Below are positions 10,319 to 19,743 of a stretch of 64,000 bases of DNA, in pieces. The notes under the pieces are model-generated. The model ran no database searches. It had not been told where the DNA came from and saw only the letters and a program-made list of their open reading frames with translations. The stretch's first letter is position 1. Each line of letters begins with the position of its first letter. This DNA is from Methylobacillus methanolivorans (GTDB lineage: Bacteria; Pseudomonadota; Gammaproteobacteria; Burkholderiales; Methylophilaceae). The stretch spans positions 1-64,000 of the forward strand of contig NZ_JAJAVF010000001.1 in NCBI RefSeq assembly GCF_020531845.1, written 5' to 3'. A program made the position numbers and the translations under genes.

Positions 10319-12148
10319 ATGAACCGCTACCCTTTATGGAAGTACCTCATGGTACTGGCTGTCGTCCTGGTGGGCCTGCTTTACGCTGCCCCCAATCTGT
10401 TTGGCGAATCTCCGGCTGTGCAAATTACTGCCGCCAAAGCCAATACCAAGGTGGATTCGGCCTTGCTGGAAAGTACGGAAAACATCCTCAAGCAGGAAAA
10501 TATTCCGTTTGAAGCCCTGTTCCTTGATGCCACTGGCGTCAAGGTGCGCTTCCCTAGCACTGATGTCCAGCTACACGCCAAGGATGCACTGCAAGCACGC
10601 TTGGGCAAGGACTACGTCATTGCACTCAACCTGCTTTCGCGCTCCCCTGAGTGGCTGCGTAGCATAGGGGCTCGCCCGATGTACCTGGGCCTGGATTTGC
10701 GCGGTGGCGTGCACTTCCTGCTTCAGGTTGACATGAAGGCGGCACTGGATCAGGCAGCAGAGCGCTATGTCGGCGACTTCCGCAGTGCACTGCGTACTGC
10801 CCGCCTCAACTACCTCGGTGTTTCCCGTGATGGACAAGCCGTCAATATCCGCTTCAAGGACTTGGCCGAACTCAACAAGGGTCAACGTACCCTGGAAAAA
10901 GAATACCCGGACCTCACCTTCCGCACCTCCGATCGCGGCGAAGATAAAGTACTGACTGCAGTATTGAGCGAACCCGCGAAAAAACGCATTCAGGAATTTG
11001 CCATCAAGCAGAATATCCAGACCCTGCACAACCGAATCAACGAACTAGGTGTTGCCGAGCCTGTGATCCAGCAACAAGGCCTGGATCGCGTTGTCGTGCA
11101 ATTACCTGGTGTGCAGGACACTGCCAAGGCCAAGGAAATCCTGGGCCGTACTGCCACCCTGGAAATCCGCATGGTGGATGAAGACAAGAGCAATGCCATC
11201 AGCCTGGAAAATGCGTCCAAGGGCCAAGTACCATTTGGGACCGAGTTCTTTACTGACCGTAACGGCATTCCCATGCTGGTCAAAAAGAATGTCATTCTGA
11301 CCGGTGACTACATCACCGATGCTGGCCCCGGCATGGATTCTCAAGGTGGCGGCGCAGTCGTGCATGTCACTCTTGACGGGCGTGGCGCGCGTATCTTCAA
11401 GCAAGCCACCCGTGAAAACGTCGGCAAGCGCATGGCTATCCTGCTGATTGAGAAAGGCCAGGCAGAAGTCATTACCGCTCCCGTCATCCGCGAGGAAATC
11501 GGCGGTGGTCGCGTACAAATCTCTGGCATGGCCAATACGCAAGAAGCCACCGACGTCGCTCTGCTGCTGCGTGCTGGTGCATTGGCAGCCCCCATGGAAA
11601 TCATTGAAGAGCGCACCGTGGGCCCAAGCATGGGTGAAGCGAATATCGAGCGCGGCATGCACTCTACCTTGTGGGGCTTTGTTGCCATCTCCGCCTTCAT
11701 GATCGTCTATTACATGCTCTTCGGCAGCGTTTCCGTGCTCGCACTGAGTATCAACCTGCTGCTGCTGGTTGCCCTGCTCTCCATGCTACAAGCGACCCTG
11801 ACATTGCCGGGTATCGCAGCGGTTGCACTGACCCTGGGTATGGCGATTGACGCCAACGTGCTGATCAATGAACGCATACGCGAGGAGCTGCGTAACGGCA
11901 ACACGCCGCAAGCCTCTATCCATGCGGGTTATGACCGTGCGTTTGGCACCATTCTTGATGCCAACGTCACTACCATGATCGCTGGTTTGGCGCTGTTCAT
12001 GTTCGGCACCGGCCCAGTGAAGGGCTTTGCCGTTGTTCACGTATTGGGCATCCTGACCTCCATGTTCTCGGCAGTGCTGGTTTCCCGTGCAGTGATCAAC
12101 CTGATCTATGGCTATCGTCGCAAGATCAGCAAGCTGTCCATAGGTTAA
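10319..12148 (+). CDS. secD: protein translocase subunit SecD
   Basis: SecD is the proton-driven component that pulls secreted proteins through SecYEG on the periplasmic side. The 609-residue product has TM1 at residues 8-25, the periplasmic P1 domain with the YLGLDLRGGVHFLLQV motif, and five C-terminal helices. The helices contain GIAAVALTLGMAIDANVLINERIREEL (TM4 D-motif) and the Gly-rich last helices. Cotranscribed with yajC and secF (36-bp gap to secF). Confidence 0.98.
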   Translation: MNRYPLWKYLMVLAVVLVGLLYAAPNLFGESPAVQITAAKANTKVDSALLESTENILKQENIPFEALFLDATGVKVRFPSTDVQLHAKDALQARLGKDYVIALNLLSRSPEWLRSIGARPMYLGLDLRGGVHFLLQVDMKAALDQAAERYVGDFRSALRTARLNYLGVSRDGQAVNIRFKDLAELNKGQRTLEKEYPDLTFRTSDRGEDKVLTAVLSEPAKKRIQEFAIKQNIQTLHNRINELGVAEPVIQQQGLDRVVVQLPGVQDTAKAKEILGRTATLEIRMVDEDKSNAISLENASKGQVPFGTEFFTDRNGIPMLVKKNVILTGDYITDAGPGMDSQGGGAVVHVTLDGRGARIFKQATRENVGKRMAILLIEKGQAEVITAPVIREEIGGGRVQISGMANTQEATDVALLLRAGALAAPMEIIEERTVGPSMGEANIERGMHSTLWGFVAISAFMIVYYMLFGSVSVLALSINLLLLVALLSMLQATLTLPGIAAVALTLGMAIDANVLINERIREELRNGNTPQASIHAGYDRAFGTILDANVTTMIAGLALFMFGTGPVKGFAVVHVLGILTSMFSAVLVSRAVINLIYGYRRKISKLSIG

Positions 12149-12184
12149 CCGTCGATCAACAGGTCATACACTAGAGTAAATATC

Positions 12185-13123
12185 ATGGAATTTTTCAGAA
12201 TCAAAAAAGATATACCGTTCATGAGCTATGGCCGTCTAACGACGACTATTTCGCTCCTGACCTTCCTGTTGTCGGTATTCTTCCTGGCCACCAGAGGCTT
12301 GCACCTGGGTGTAGATTTCACTGGCGGCACAATGATGGAAGTCAGCTATCCGCAAGCCGCAAACCTCGAAAGCATCCGTAAGGCCGTCGATGAAATCGGC
12401 CTCAAGGATGCTACCGTGCAGAACTTCGGCACCAGCCAAGATGTACTGATCCGCCTGCCGGTCAAGCCTGGTTTGTCCACCGCGCAGCTTTCCGAAAAAG
12501 TACTGACCGCCCTGTCTACCGACAATGCCGAGGTGAAGCTGCACCGCGTCGAGTTTGTCGGCCCGCAGGTTGGCCAGGAGCTTTATGACAAGGGCGCACT
12601 GGCGATGCTGTTCGTTTGTGTAGGCATCATGGCTTATCTCGCCATGCGTTTTGAATGGCGCTTTGCCGTAGCTGCTGTCATCGCCAACATGCACGACGTC
12701 ATCATCATTCTCGGTTTCTTTGCTTTCTTCCAGTGGGAGTTCAATCTCACGGTATTGGCAGCGGTGCTTGCGGTGCTAGGTTACTCAGTGAACGAATCCG
12801 TAGTGGTGTTTGACCGGGTGCGCGAAAACTTCCGCAAAATGCGCAAGGCCAGCGTGCCGGACGTGATCAATAACGCGATCACCCGCACTATGTCACGTAC
12901 TATCATCACCCACTTCTCTACCGAGCTGATGGTATTGTCCATGCTGTTCTTCGGTGGCGAGGTATTGCACAACTTCGCCCTGGCCCTGACTATCGGCATC
13001 TTGTTCGGTATCTACTCCTCCGTCCTGGTGGCCAGCCCGATCGCCATGTACTTGGGCGTATCACGTGAAAACCTGATCGGTAGTAGCGAGAAGAAACCCG
13101 AGGCAGAAGAAGCCTTACCTTGA
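12185..13123 (+). CDS. secF: protein translocase subunit SecF
   Basis: SecF pairs with SecD to form the export motor. At 312 residues it is the usual length. TM1 is at residues 17-37, followed by LGVDFTGGTMMEVSYP, the D2 motif region, and five C-terminal helices with LGYSVNESVVVFDRVREN (conserved Asp and Arg of the proton relay). The C-terminus is acidic. It is the last Sec gene; a short hairpin follows it before the next gene. Confidence 0.98.
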   Translation: MEFFRIKKDIPFMSYGRLTTTISLLTFLLSVFFLATRGLHLGVDFTGGTMMEVSYPQAANLESIRKAVDEIGLKDATVQNFGTSQDVLIRLPVKPGLSTAQLSEKVLTALSTDNAEVKLHRVEFVGPQVGQELYDKGALAMLFVCVGIMAYLAMRFEWRFAVAAVIANMHDVIIILGFFAFFQWEFNLTVLAAVLAVLGYSVNESVVVFDRVRENFRKMRKASVPDVINNAITRTMSRTIITHFSTELMVLSMLFFGGEVLHNFALALTIGILFGIYSSVLVASPIAMYLGVSRENLIGSSEKKPEAEEALP

Positions 13124-13127
13124 CAAA

Positions 13128-13146
13128 GTTGGCGCGAAGCGCCGAC
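13128..13146 (+). other. short hairpin after secF
   Basis: An 8-bp stem including one wobble pair (13128-13135 with 13139-13146) with a GAA loop lies 5 bp after the secF stop. There is no T-run behind it, so it is more likely a 3'-end stabiliser or weak attenuator than a full terminator. Confidence 0.4.
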
Positions 13147-13169
13147 ACTAGTGGTATCTCATTCACCGA

Positions 13170-14435
13170 TTGATACCGTTGGACAGTTCCTTATTATGGC
13201 AGCTGGGCATTCTTGCCCTGCTGCTATTCGCTTCAGCTTTTTTCTCCATGGCCGAAACCAGCTTGTTGATGCTCAACCGGCACCGGCTCACCATCCTCGC
13301 TAAAGAAGGTCTGCGTAGCGCTGAATTCGCCACCCGGCTCCTCAATGAGCGTGAGCAGTTTCTCGGTGCCATCCTGTTAGGCAACACCTTGGCCAATGCC
13401 GCAGCCGCGACACTCGCAGCCTTTATCAGCATTCGCCTGTTCAATCTGGGTGAGCTGCTGATGCCAGTCTCTACCGTACTCATCACTTTTGCCATCCTGG
13501 TGTTCAGCGAAATCACGCCAAAAGTGATTGCTGCACGCCATGCGGAGCCATTGGCTCTCTCGTTCAGCTATGTCTTGTTACCCTTGGTCAAGATCGGCTA
13601 CCCCTTGATCTGGCTTGCCAATCTATGTGCTAACAGCCTGTTACGCCTGCTGGGCATGAAAGTCAGCTTTACCCAGAATAACCACACCACCAGCATTGAA
13701 GAACTACGCAGCATTTTCAGCGAAACCACCAGCCCGATTCCGCAGAAGCATCGCGAAGTATTGCTCAACCTGTTGGAACTAGAGCAAACCACTGTTGATG
13801 AGATCATGACTGTGCACACGCAACTGGAGATCATCGATATTGAAGCACCAATGGAAGACATATTGGCTCAAGTCACTGCAAGCCAGCATTCGCGCCTGCC
13901 CCTACGCAAGGGGCCAAACGAGGAAATCATCGGCATGCTGCGCATACGTGCCATCATGAATGCCTTGCGGACACAAAACCTCAGCCAGCACTTGCTGACA
14001 CAGCATATGGAAGCCCCTTACTTCATTCCCTCTGGCACCCCGGTCTATACCCAGATGCAGGAGTTCAAGCAATGCCAGCAGCGCATTGCACTAGTCGTAG
14101 ACGAATACGGTGAACTCAAGGGACTGGTTACGCTCGAAGACATCATCAAGGCCATCATTGGCGATTTCGCACATGAATCCACGCAGCAACAACTCAACTA
14201 TCGCCAGGAAGAAAAAGGCAGTTGGCTGGTTGATGCCAGCAATAGTTTGCGCGACATCAACAACAAATTAGGCATTACCTTACCACTGGATGGCCCGCGC
14301 ACCTTGAATGGGCTGATTGTGGAACATTTCGAGGATATTCCCGAGCCTGGTATCGGATTAAAAATTGGCGATTACAAACTGGAAATCCTTAAAACCCAGG
14401 ATCGCACTGTAAAAACTGTCAGAATTCATCCGTAA
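13170..14435 (+). CDS. HlyC/CorC (CNNM) family transporter-like protein
   Basis: A 421-residue protein with the three-part family architecture. An N-terminal DUF21/CNNM membrane domain (about residues 5-190, EITPKVIAARHAEPLALSF) is followed by a CBS pair (about 205-325) and a C-terminal CorC_HlyC domain (about 345-420, ending at LKTQDRTVKTVRI). Related CNNM proteins are Mg2+/Co2+ exporters or regulators of transport. The first in-frame start is a TTG at 13170 with a weak upstream site; a second TTG lies 9 bp later, so the exact start is uncertain. The next gene is clpS, 108 bp on. Confidence 0.88.
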   Translation: MIPLDSSLLWQLGILALLLFASAFFSMAETSLLMLNRHRLTILAKEGLRSAEFATRLLNEREQFLGAILLGNTLANAAAATLAAFISIRLFNLGELLMPVSTVLITFAILVFSEITPKVIAARHAEPLALSFSYVLLPLVKIGYPLIWLANLCANSLLRLLGMKVSFTQNNHTTSIEELRSIFSETTSPIPQKHREVLLNLLELEQTTVDEIMTVHTQLEIIDIEAPMEDILAQVTASQHSRLPLRKGPNEEIIGMLRIRAIMNALRTQNLSQHLLTQHMEAPYFIPSGTPVYTQMQEFKQCQQRIALVVDEYGELKGLVTLEDIIKAIIGDFAHESTQQQLNYRQEEKGSWLVDASNSLRDINNKLGITLPLDGPRTLNGLIVEHFEDIPEPGIGLKIGDYKLEILKTQDRTVKTVRIHP

Positions 14436-14543
14436 TCAATACAGTATGGCAAATATCTTGCATACATAAACATGGCATCAGTAATAACCCTACTCATTTC
14501 AGACTTGAAAATTTCTGCATTCGGCTCAAAATAGATCAAACGT

Positions 14544-14855
14544 ATGGCTAGCATCAAACATCAGGACAACATCGTCGAGAAAACGGGCAAGGCCAATATC
14601 AAGCCGCCCTCGATGTACAAAGTCATTCTGCTGAATGATGACTACACGCCCATGGAATTCGTGGTGGATGTCATGCAACGCTTTTTCCAGAAAAACCGTG
14701 AACAAGCAACGCAAATCATGCTCCAAGTACATACCGAGGGCGCTGGCGTATGTGGTGTGTATCCACACGGCATCGCCGAGACCAAGGTCAACCAAGTCAT
14801 TAGTTATGCCCGTGAGCACCAGCACCCGCTGCAATGCACCATGGAAGAAGCCTGA
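14544..14855 (+). CDS. clpS: ATP-dependent Clp protease adaptor ClpS
   Basis: ClpS delivers N-degron substrates to ClpAP. The 103-residue product has a flexible N-terminal tail, then [22 protein letters not shown], which forms the N-end-rule pocket (Asn-Asp pair and Met). [20 protein letters not shown], which contacts the ClpA N-domain, follows. It lies 20 bp upstream of clpA, the standard operon. Confidence 0.97.
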   Translation: MASIKHQDNIVEKTGKANIKPPSMYKVILLNDDYTPMEFVVDVMQRFFQKNREQATQIMLQVHTEGAGVCGVYPHGIAETKVNQVISYAREHQHPLQCTMEEA

Positions 14856-14875
14856 AGAAAGCTGAGGAAGCTTAA

Positions 14876-17167
14876 ATGATTGCGCAAGAACTTGAAGTAT
14901 CCCTACACATGGCATTCATGGATGCCCGGCAGAAGCGCCACGAGCTTATCACCGTGGAACACCTGTTGCTGGCCATGATAGACAACCCAACTGCTGCGGA
15001 CGTATTGCGTTCATGCGGGGCCAATCTTGATAACTTGCGCAGCGAGCTCAATAACTATATTGAAGAGCACACCCCCACCGTCGAAGGCAACGAGGAAGTT
15101 GATACGCAACCGACCTTGGGCTTCCAGCGTGTGATACAGCGTGCGATCCTGCATGTGCAATCGTCCGGCAAGAAAGAAGTCACCGGGGCCAACGTCCTAG
15201 TCGCCATTTATGGCGAAAAGGACTCGCATGCCGTGTTCTTCCTGCACCAACAAGGTGTCACCCGCCTGGATGTCGTCAACTACATCTCCCACGGCGTGGC
15301 CAAGGTCGCCGATGGCAGCAATGCCAAGCGCCCTGAAACAGAACAGGAAGCCGAAACCGAGGCATCTCCATCAAGCGCACTGGAAAGCTATACACAAAAC
15401 CTCAACCAGCAAGTATTGGCAGGCAAGATAGACCCGCTGATCGGGCGCGCCCAGGAACTGGAGCGTGTGATCCAGACCTTGTGCCGCCGTCGCAAAAACA
15501 ACCCCCTGCTGGTAGGTGAAGCTGGTGTGGGCAAAACCGCTATTGCCGAAGGCCTGGCACGTCGTATCGTCGAAGGTAATGTACCCGAAGTACTGGAAAA
15601 CGCAGTGATTTACTCCCTGGATATGGGAGCCTTACTGGCTGGTACCAAATACCGCGGTGACTTTGAGCAACGCCTCAAGGCCGTGATGAAAAAACTGGCA
15701 GACCAGCCTGATGCCATTTTGTTCATCGACGAGATCCATACCTTGATAGGGGCCGGAGCTGCTAGCGGCGGTACGCTGGACGCCTCCAACTTGTTGAAGC
15801 CGGCACTCTCCAATGGCTCGCTCAAATGCATAGGTGCGACCACTTATCAGGAATTCCGCGGCATTTTCGAGAAAGACCATGCCCTATCCCGCCGCTTCCA
15901 GAAAGTGGACGTGATTGAGCCCAGCGTTTCGGAAACCGTAGAGATTCTCAAGGGTCTCAAGTCGCGCTTCGAGAAGCACCATAGCGTCAAGTACACTGCA
16001 TCAGCGCTGAATACCGCTGCTGAGCTATCCGCGCGCTACATCAACGACCGCCACCTGCCTGACAAGGCAATTGATGTCATTGACGAAGCGGGTGCAGCGC
16101 AGCGCATCCTGCCGAAATCCAAGCAAAAGAAGGTCATCGGCAATAAAGAGATTGAAGACATTATCGCCAAGGTAGCGCGCATTCCGCCCAAGAACATCTC
16201 CAGCGATGACCGCAATGCGTTGAAAACGCTGGAGCGTGACCTCAAGGCCACTGTGTTTGGCCAGGACAAAGCGATTGAAGCCTTATCTGCCGCAATCAAG
16301 ATGGCACGCAGCGGCCTGGGCAGCTTGAATAAGCCAATTGGCTCCTTCCTGTTCTCCGGCCCTACAGGGGTTGGCAAAACCGAAGTAGCCAAGCAACTCG
16401 CTTACACCCTGGGTGTGGAACTGATCCGCTTCGACATGTCGGAATACATGGAGCGCCATGCTGTGTCACGCCTGATCGGCGCACCTCCGGGCTACGTTGG
16501 TTTCGAGCAGGGTGGTTTGCTCACGGAAGCTATCAACAAGACGCCTTATTGCGTGTTGCTGCTGGATGAAATCGAGAAGGCACATCCTGATATCTTCAAC
16601 ATCCTGTTGCAGGTGATGGATCACGGCACGCTGACCGACAACAATGGTCGCAAGGCTGATTTCCGCAACGTCACCATCATCATGACCACCAATGCAGGTG
16701 CAGAAGCGATCAGCAAAACCAGTATCGGCTTCACTCTGGGCAGTAACTCTGGTGACGAGATGGGCGACATCAAACGCCTGTTCAGCCCAGAATTCCGTAA
16801 CCGCCTGGATGCTATCGTCTCGTTTGCCCCGCTGTCGGAAGATATCATCATGCGCGTAGTCGACAAATTCCTCATGCAGTTGGAAGATCAACTACACGAA
16901 AAGAAAGTCGACGCAACCTTCAGCGATGCCCTCAAGGCGTACCTAGGCAAGAAGGGCTTTGATCCATTGATGGGTGCGCGTCCAATGTCACGCCTGATTC
17001 AGGACACAATCCGCCGCGCCTTGGCTGATGAACTGCTCTTCGGCAAACTCGCCAATGGTGGCCATGTGCATGTCGATATTGACCATACTGACAATATCAA
17101 GCTGGACTTTGGCAACGCCGGTATATCAAAAGACAAACCTGCGCTGGAAGCTGATGTCGCGGGTTAA
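14876..17167 (+). CDS. clpA: ATP-dependent Clp protease ATP-binding subunit ClpA
   Basis: ClpA is the AAA+ unfoldase of the ClpAP protease. The 763 residues comprise two Clp N-repeats (1-145) and a linker rich in Glu. The first AAA module carries Walker A GEAGVGKT and Walker [10 protein letters not shown], and the second carries GPTGVGKT and [14 protein letters not shown]2-small domain follows. An IGF/L-type loop for ClpP docking is expected in the second module ([10 protein letters not shown]). Cotranscribed with clpS and closed by a strong terminator. Confidence 0.98.
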   Translation: MIAQELEVSLHMAFMDARQKRHELITVEHLLLAMIDNPTAADVLRSCGANLDNLRSELNNYIEEHTPTVEGNEEVDTQPTLGFQRVIQRAILHVQSSGKKEVTGANVLVAIYGEKDSHAVFFLHQQGVTRLDVVNYISHGVAKVADGSNAKRPETEQEAETEASPSSALESYTQNLNQQVLAGKIDPLIGRAQELERVIQTLCRRRKNNPLLVGEAGVGKTAIAEGLARRIVEGNVPEVLENAVIYSLDMGALLAGTKYRGDFEQRLKAVMKKLADQPDAILFIDEIHTLIGAGAASGGTLDASNLLKPALSNGSLKCIGATTYQEFRGIFEKDHALSRRFQKVDVIEPSVSETVEILKGLKSRFEKHHSVKYTASALNTAAELSARYINDRHLPDKAIDVIDEAGAAQRILPKSKQKKVIGNKEIEDIIAKVARIPPKNISSDDRNALKTLERDLKATVFGQDKAIEALSAAIKMARSGLGSLNKPIGSFLFSGPTGVGKTEVAKQLAYTLGVELIRFDMSEYMERHAVSRLIGAPPGYVGFEQGGLLTEAINKTPYCVLLLDEIEKAHPDIFNILLQVMDHGTLTDNNGRKADFRNVTIIMTTNAGAEAISKTSIGFTLGSNSGDEMGDIKRLFSPEFRNRLDAIVSFAPLSEDIIMRVVDKFLMQLEDQLHEKKVDATFSDALKAYLGKKGFDPLMGARPMSRLIQDTIRRALADELLFGKLANGGHVHVDIDHTDNIKLDFGNAGISKDKPALEADVAG

Positions 17168-17186
17168 TCGACCCATATCAACCAAT

Positions 17187-17216
17187 AAAAAACGCCGCTA
17201 AATGCGGCGTTTTTTA
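17187..17216. terminator. bidirectional terminator after clpA
   Basis: A 12-bp perfect stem (17187-17198 with 17204-17215) has flanking A- and T-runs. It separates clpA from the convergent GST-fold gene and can act on both strands. Confidence 0.9.
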
Positions 17217-17223
17217 TTAGTTG

Positions 17224-17844
17224 CTAATCCACATAAGTTGGGTATTTCTGCATAATGGCGCTAAAGCGCTCGCTCTCCAGCCAAGCCTGCAACCAGGCCT
17301 TTACCCTATGATAAGACGTAGCCTCAAACCAGGCCTGATCCACCATGGAGAATTGCCTCACAAAAGGAAATATGGCGATATCAGCCAGGTTTGCTTGATC
17401 AGATAGCAGATATATATGCTGATGCAAGCGCGCCTCTAGTTGCTTCAGAAACTCTTCGCCCTGCGCACGATATATCTCGGGGGGCTGCTCAGGGAAACGT
17501 ATCGCGTATTTATATTGATCAAGCCCCCGCTTGAATGGGCCATCATTCTCCGTAATCAAGATTTCTGCTTGAGCTTGATGTGCCTGACTATCAAGCCAAT
17601 CTTCCGGATCATGCTGTTGCAGTGCCCAGCGCATAATGTCCAGGCTTTCATCAATCACTGAACCATCCGGCAATACCAACACAGGCACAGTGCCCTTGGG
17701 CGACACCTGCAACATATGCGCAGGCTTGGCCTTGAGGACTATTTCACGAATTTCTACAGAAATTCCAGCGTAATGCAGTGCCATGCGGGCACGCATGGCA
17801 TATGGACAACGCCGGTAGGAATAGAGTACAGGCAACACCACCAT
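17224..17844 (-). CDS. glutathione S-transferase-like protein
   Basis: About 206 residues with a thioredoxin-fold N-terminal GST domain. The RRCPYAMRARMAL segment carries a CPYA active-site-like Cys near residue 12, and KGTVPVLVLPDGSVIDESLDIM is the cis-Pro and glutathione-binding segment. An all-helical C-terminal domain follows. I chose the ATG at 17842-17844, which overlaps the pyrD stop as TGATG and implies translational coupling; a TTG start 18 bp upstream is less likely. The Cys in place of Ser/Tyr is closer to glutaredoxin-2/omega-type enzymes. Substrate unknown. Confidence 0.85.
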   Translation of the reverse strand: MVVLPVLYSYRRCPYAMRARMALHYAGISVEIREIVLKAKPAHMLQVSPKGTVPVLVLPDGSVIDESLDIMRWALQQHDPEDWLDSQAHQAQAEILITENDGPFKRGLDQYKYAIRFPEQPPEIYRAQGEEFLKQLEARLHQHIYLLSDQANLADIAIFPFVRQFSMVDQAWFEATSYHRVKAWLQAWLESERFSAIMQKYPTYVD

Positions 17845-18857
17845 CACCCCAGCTTGCGGCAAACCTCATCCACCAGCACTGGGCCACGATAAACGAGACC
17901 GCTGTATACCTGCACCAAGCTCGCACCTGCCGCCATCTTTTGCTCTGCATCATCGCCGCTCAGAATGCCCCCCACCCCAATGATAGGAAGCTCTCCTGCC
18001 AGATGGGTAGATAAGGCTTTGATGACCGCAGTAGAGCGATCACGCACTGGTGCGCCAGACAAGCCACCAGCTTCCTCGGCATGCGGCAAACCCTGTATTG
18101 CATCGCGCGCTAGCGTAGTATTCGTGGCAATCACGCCATCAAAACGATACTCCCTCAACAAGCTGGCAATATCGGCGATTTGCATGACATCCAGGTCTGG
18201 CGCTATCTTGAGCGCAATCGGCACATATTTGCCATGTTGGTCAGCCAGCACTTGCTGCTCAAGCTTCAAGGCATGCAGCAATTGGCCCAAGGCTTCCTTC
18301 TCCTGCAAGGCACGCAGGTTCTTGGTATTGGGAGAGGAAATGTTGACAGTGACATAGTGCGCTTGCGCATAGACCTTGCGCAGACAATGCAGGTAATCAT
18401 CCACAGCCCGCTCGTTGGGGGTATCAAAGTTCTTGCCAATATTGATACCCAGCACACCCTTGTATTTTGCCGCAGCGACATTACGCAACAAGGCGTCGAC
18501 ACCTAGATTGTTGAAACCAAAACGGTTGATCACCCCCTGCACTTCAGGCAGGCGGAACATACGCGGCTTGGGATTACCCGGCTGTGGGCGCGGCGTAATG
18601 GTGCCGATCTCGATAAAACCAAATCCGAGAGCAGCCAGTGCATCAATATAGGCACCATTCTTATCCAGTCCTGCGGCCAGTCCAACAGGATTTGGGAAGT
18701 CGATTCCCATCACGTGACGTGGCTTGCACTTGGCAGGCCGGGGGTAAAGATTAAGCAAGCCTGAACGCTCCAGGCGTTTCAGGTTTTTCAGGGTGAAATC
18801 ATGGGCGCGTTCCGCATCCAGACGGAACAGCCAAGGTTGGGCGATTGAATAAAGCAT
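17844..18857 (-). CDS. pyrD: dihydroorotate dehydrogenase (quinone), class 2
   Basis: Class 2 PyrD oxidises dihydroorotate to orotate at the inner membrane and passes electrons to quinone. The 337-residue length and the N-terminal amphipathic helix fit class 2. [35 protein letters not shown] and NRFGFNNLG line the FMN site. [11 protein letters not shown] carries the catalytic-Ser region, and IGVGGILSG binds phosphate. The start codon lies at the foot of a strong hairpin, which may gate translation. The GST-like gene follows with overlapping stop and start. Confidence 0.97.
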   Translation of the reverse strand: MLYSIAQPWLFRLDAERAHDFTLKNLKRLERSGLLNLYPRPAKCKPRHVMGIDFPNPVGLAAGLDKNGAYIDALAALGFGFIEIGTITPRPQPGNPKPRMFRLPEVQGVINRFGFNNLGVDALLRNVAAAKYKGVLGINIGKNFDTPNERAVDDYLHCLRKVYAQAHYVTVNISSPNTKNLRALQEKEALGQLLHALKLEQQVLADQHGKYVPIALKIAPDLDVMQIADIASLLREYRFDGVIATNTTLARDAIQGLPHAEEAGGLSGAPVRDRSTAVIKALSTHLAGELPIIGVGGILSGDDAEQKMAAGASLVQVYSGLVYRGPVLVDEVCRKLG

Positions 18858-18888
18858 GTGTGGATTTTACCGGAAAACCCACACATGC
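18854..18888 (-). promoter_or_regulatory. hairpin enclosing the pyrD start codon
   Basis: A 10-bp perfect stem (18854-18863 with 18879-18888) continues as a mismatch plus 4 bp and a small loop. On the minus strand it ends at the pyrD ATG and is followed by TTTATT. It could terminate the upstream gene, or sequester the pyrD initiation region, or both. Confidence 0.6.
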
Positions 18889-18895
18889 TCACGGC

Positions 18896-19306
18896 CTATG
18901 CAACCGATAATGCCGTACAGATCAATACAAGGGCTGCCCAGATAAAGCCTACGGTAGTAATGATAAAGCTCAGGCCAGTATAAATCTTGACCCACAATGC
19001 CTGCCAGAAATCAGGCTTGAATGCCGCAATCACGAATACGCCGGGATTTGTGAAACCACCAATCGCAATCAACCAACAGGCCAAGACTGGGATTTCCGCA
19101 CCTACCGCCTTGGCTGCGGCATAAATGGCCAGGCAATACAGCGACATCAAAACAAAATCAATATGCGCCTTGATCAGCACCCCATAATCCTTCACCAAGC
19201 CACCATCAACGCCCGGCACAACGAACCAGCGTGCAAAAGTACCCAGCCACGCCATGCTTAATACTGCAACGATCATCCCACCAGCAGCTACTAACAACAC
19301 TTCCAT
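18896..19306 (-). CDS. small four-helix membrane protein, possibly styrene-oxide-isomerase-like
   Basis: A 136-residue integral membrane protein with four hydrophobic helices (about 1-28, 45-68, 75-95, 105-135). LIKAHIDFVLMSLYC in helix 2 and GGFTNPGVFVIAAF in helix 3 recall the layout of styrene oxide isomerase-like proteins (a His-containing helix, then a Gly/Asn-rich motif). The similarity is by eye only. The start follows a good site (GAGGAGA, 6-nt spacing). A partial copy of the palindrome that precedes the neighbouring ferredoxin-like gene lies 27-42 bp upstream, so the two are probably controlled together. Confidence 0.6.
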   Translation of the reverse strand: MEVLLVAAGGMIVAVLSMAWLGTFARWFVVPGVDGGLVKDYGVLIKAHIDFVLMSLYCLAIYAAAKAVGAEIPVLACWLIAIGGFTNPGVFVIAAFKPDFWQALWVKIYTGLSFIITTVGFIWAALVLICTALSVA

Positions 19307-19332
19307 GACTTTCTCCTCTTTTTAATTTTCAA

Positions 19333-19348
19333 TATACACATCTGTACA
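19333..19348 (-). promoter_or_regulatory. imperfect operator copy upstream of the four-helix membrane gene
   Basis: TATACA, four bases, then TGTACA. It matches 14 of 16 positions of the core of the perfect palindrome at 19619-19644. It lies in the 47-bp gap between the ferredoxin-like gene and the membrane protein gene, just above the latter's ribosome site. Confidence 0.55.
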
Positions 19349-19353
19349 CAAAC

Positions 19354-19614
19354 TCAACTATTACTCTTCAAACACTGCACAATCTCGTCACAACGATGCT
19401 CATCAACCTGGTGCCAAACCTTGCCTTTCTCCAACCACCTGACATTTGGGCCTTTCTGGCAATAAAGCAGGCAGTTAATCGGCTCCACAGTAGAATCTTC
19501 ACCTGAATCAATCACTAGCTGTTGCAAGTAATGCAGTAATAGCACACTGCCTTTTGCGCCGCAGCTTTCACCCGGACCGTGCCTATGCATGACACACACT
19601 TGTAATTTGCTCAT
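19354..19614 (-). CDS. (2Fe-2S) ferredoxin-like protein, thioredoxin fold
   Basis: An 86-residue protein related to the thioredoxin-like [2Fe-2S] ferredoxins (NuoE C-terminal fold). It shows CVMHRHGPGESCGAKGS with two Cys near the N-terminus and a second Cys group INCLLYCQKGPN, which could supply four ligands. The chosen start is the ATG at 19612-19614 (MSKLQVCVMH). The first base of the start codon is only 4 bp from a perfect 26-bp palindrome, leaving no room for a normal ribosome site, so the message may be leaderless. It precedes the small membrane protein gene; the redox partner is unknown. Confidence 0.72.
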   Translation of the reverse strand: MSKLQVCVMHRHGPGESCGAKGSVLLLHYLQQLVIDSGEDSTVEPINCLLYCQKGPNVRWLEKGKVWHQVDEHRCDEIVQCLKSNS

Positions 19615-19618
19615 GCAA

Positions 19619-19644
19619 TTTAATATACAGATCTGTATATTAAA
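19619..19644 (-). promoter_or_regulatory. perfect 26-bp palindromic operator
   Basis: The half-site TTTAATATACAGA is followed at once by its exact reverse complement. It sits directly before the ferredoxin-like start codon. A second imperfect copy precedes the next gene. This is the expected form of a binding site for a dimeric repressor of TetR or ArsR type; no such regulator is encoded in the window next to it. Confidence 0.7.
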
Positions 19645-19693
19645 TATCAATACCTATATTGATTGTTCATTCTTACTGGAAATAACAGGCAAT

Positions 19694-19720
19694 AAAAAAG
19701 GCACCCTCAGGTGCCTTTTG
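19694..19720. terminator. terminator of the RND efflux operon
   Basis: A 10-bp perfect stem (19696-19705 with 19710-19719) has A- and T-runs on its two sides. It lies 24 bp after the stop codon of the PII-like gene on the minus strand. Confidence 0.85.
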
Positions 19721-19743
19721 TGCAATACCACTCGCTTATGTGT

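Noticed and set aside
14504..14543. CTTGAAA before clpS as a sigma-32 promoter
   Set aside because: The -35-like heptamer is present, but I see no matching CCCCAT-type -10 at the right distance.
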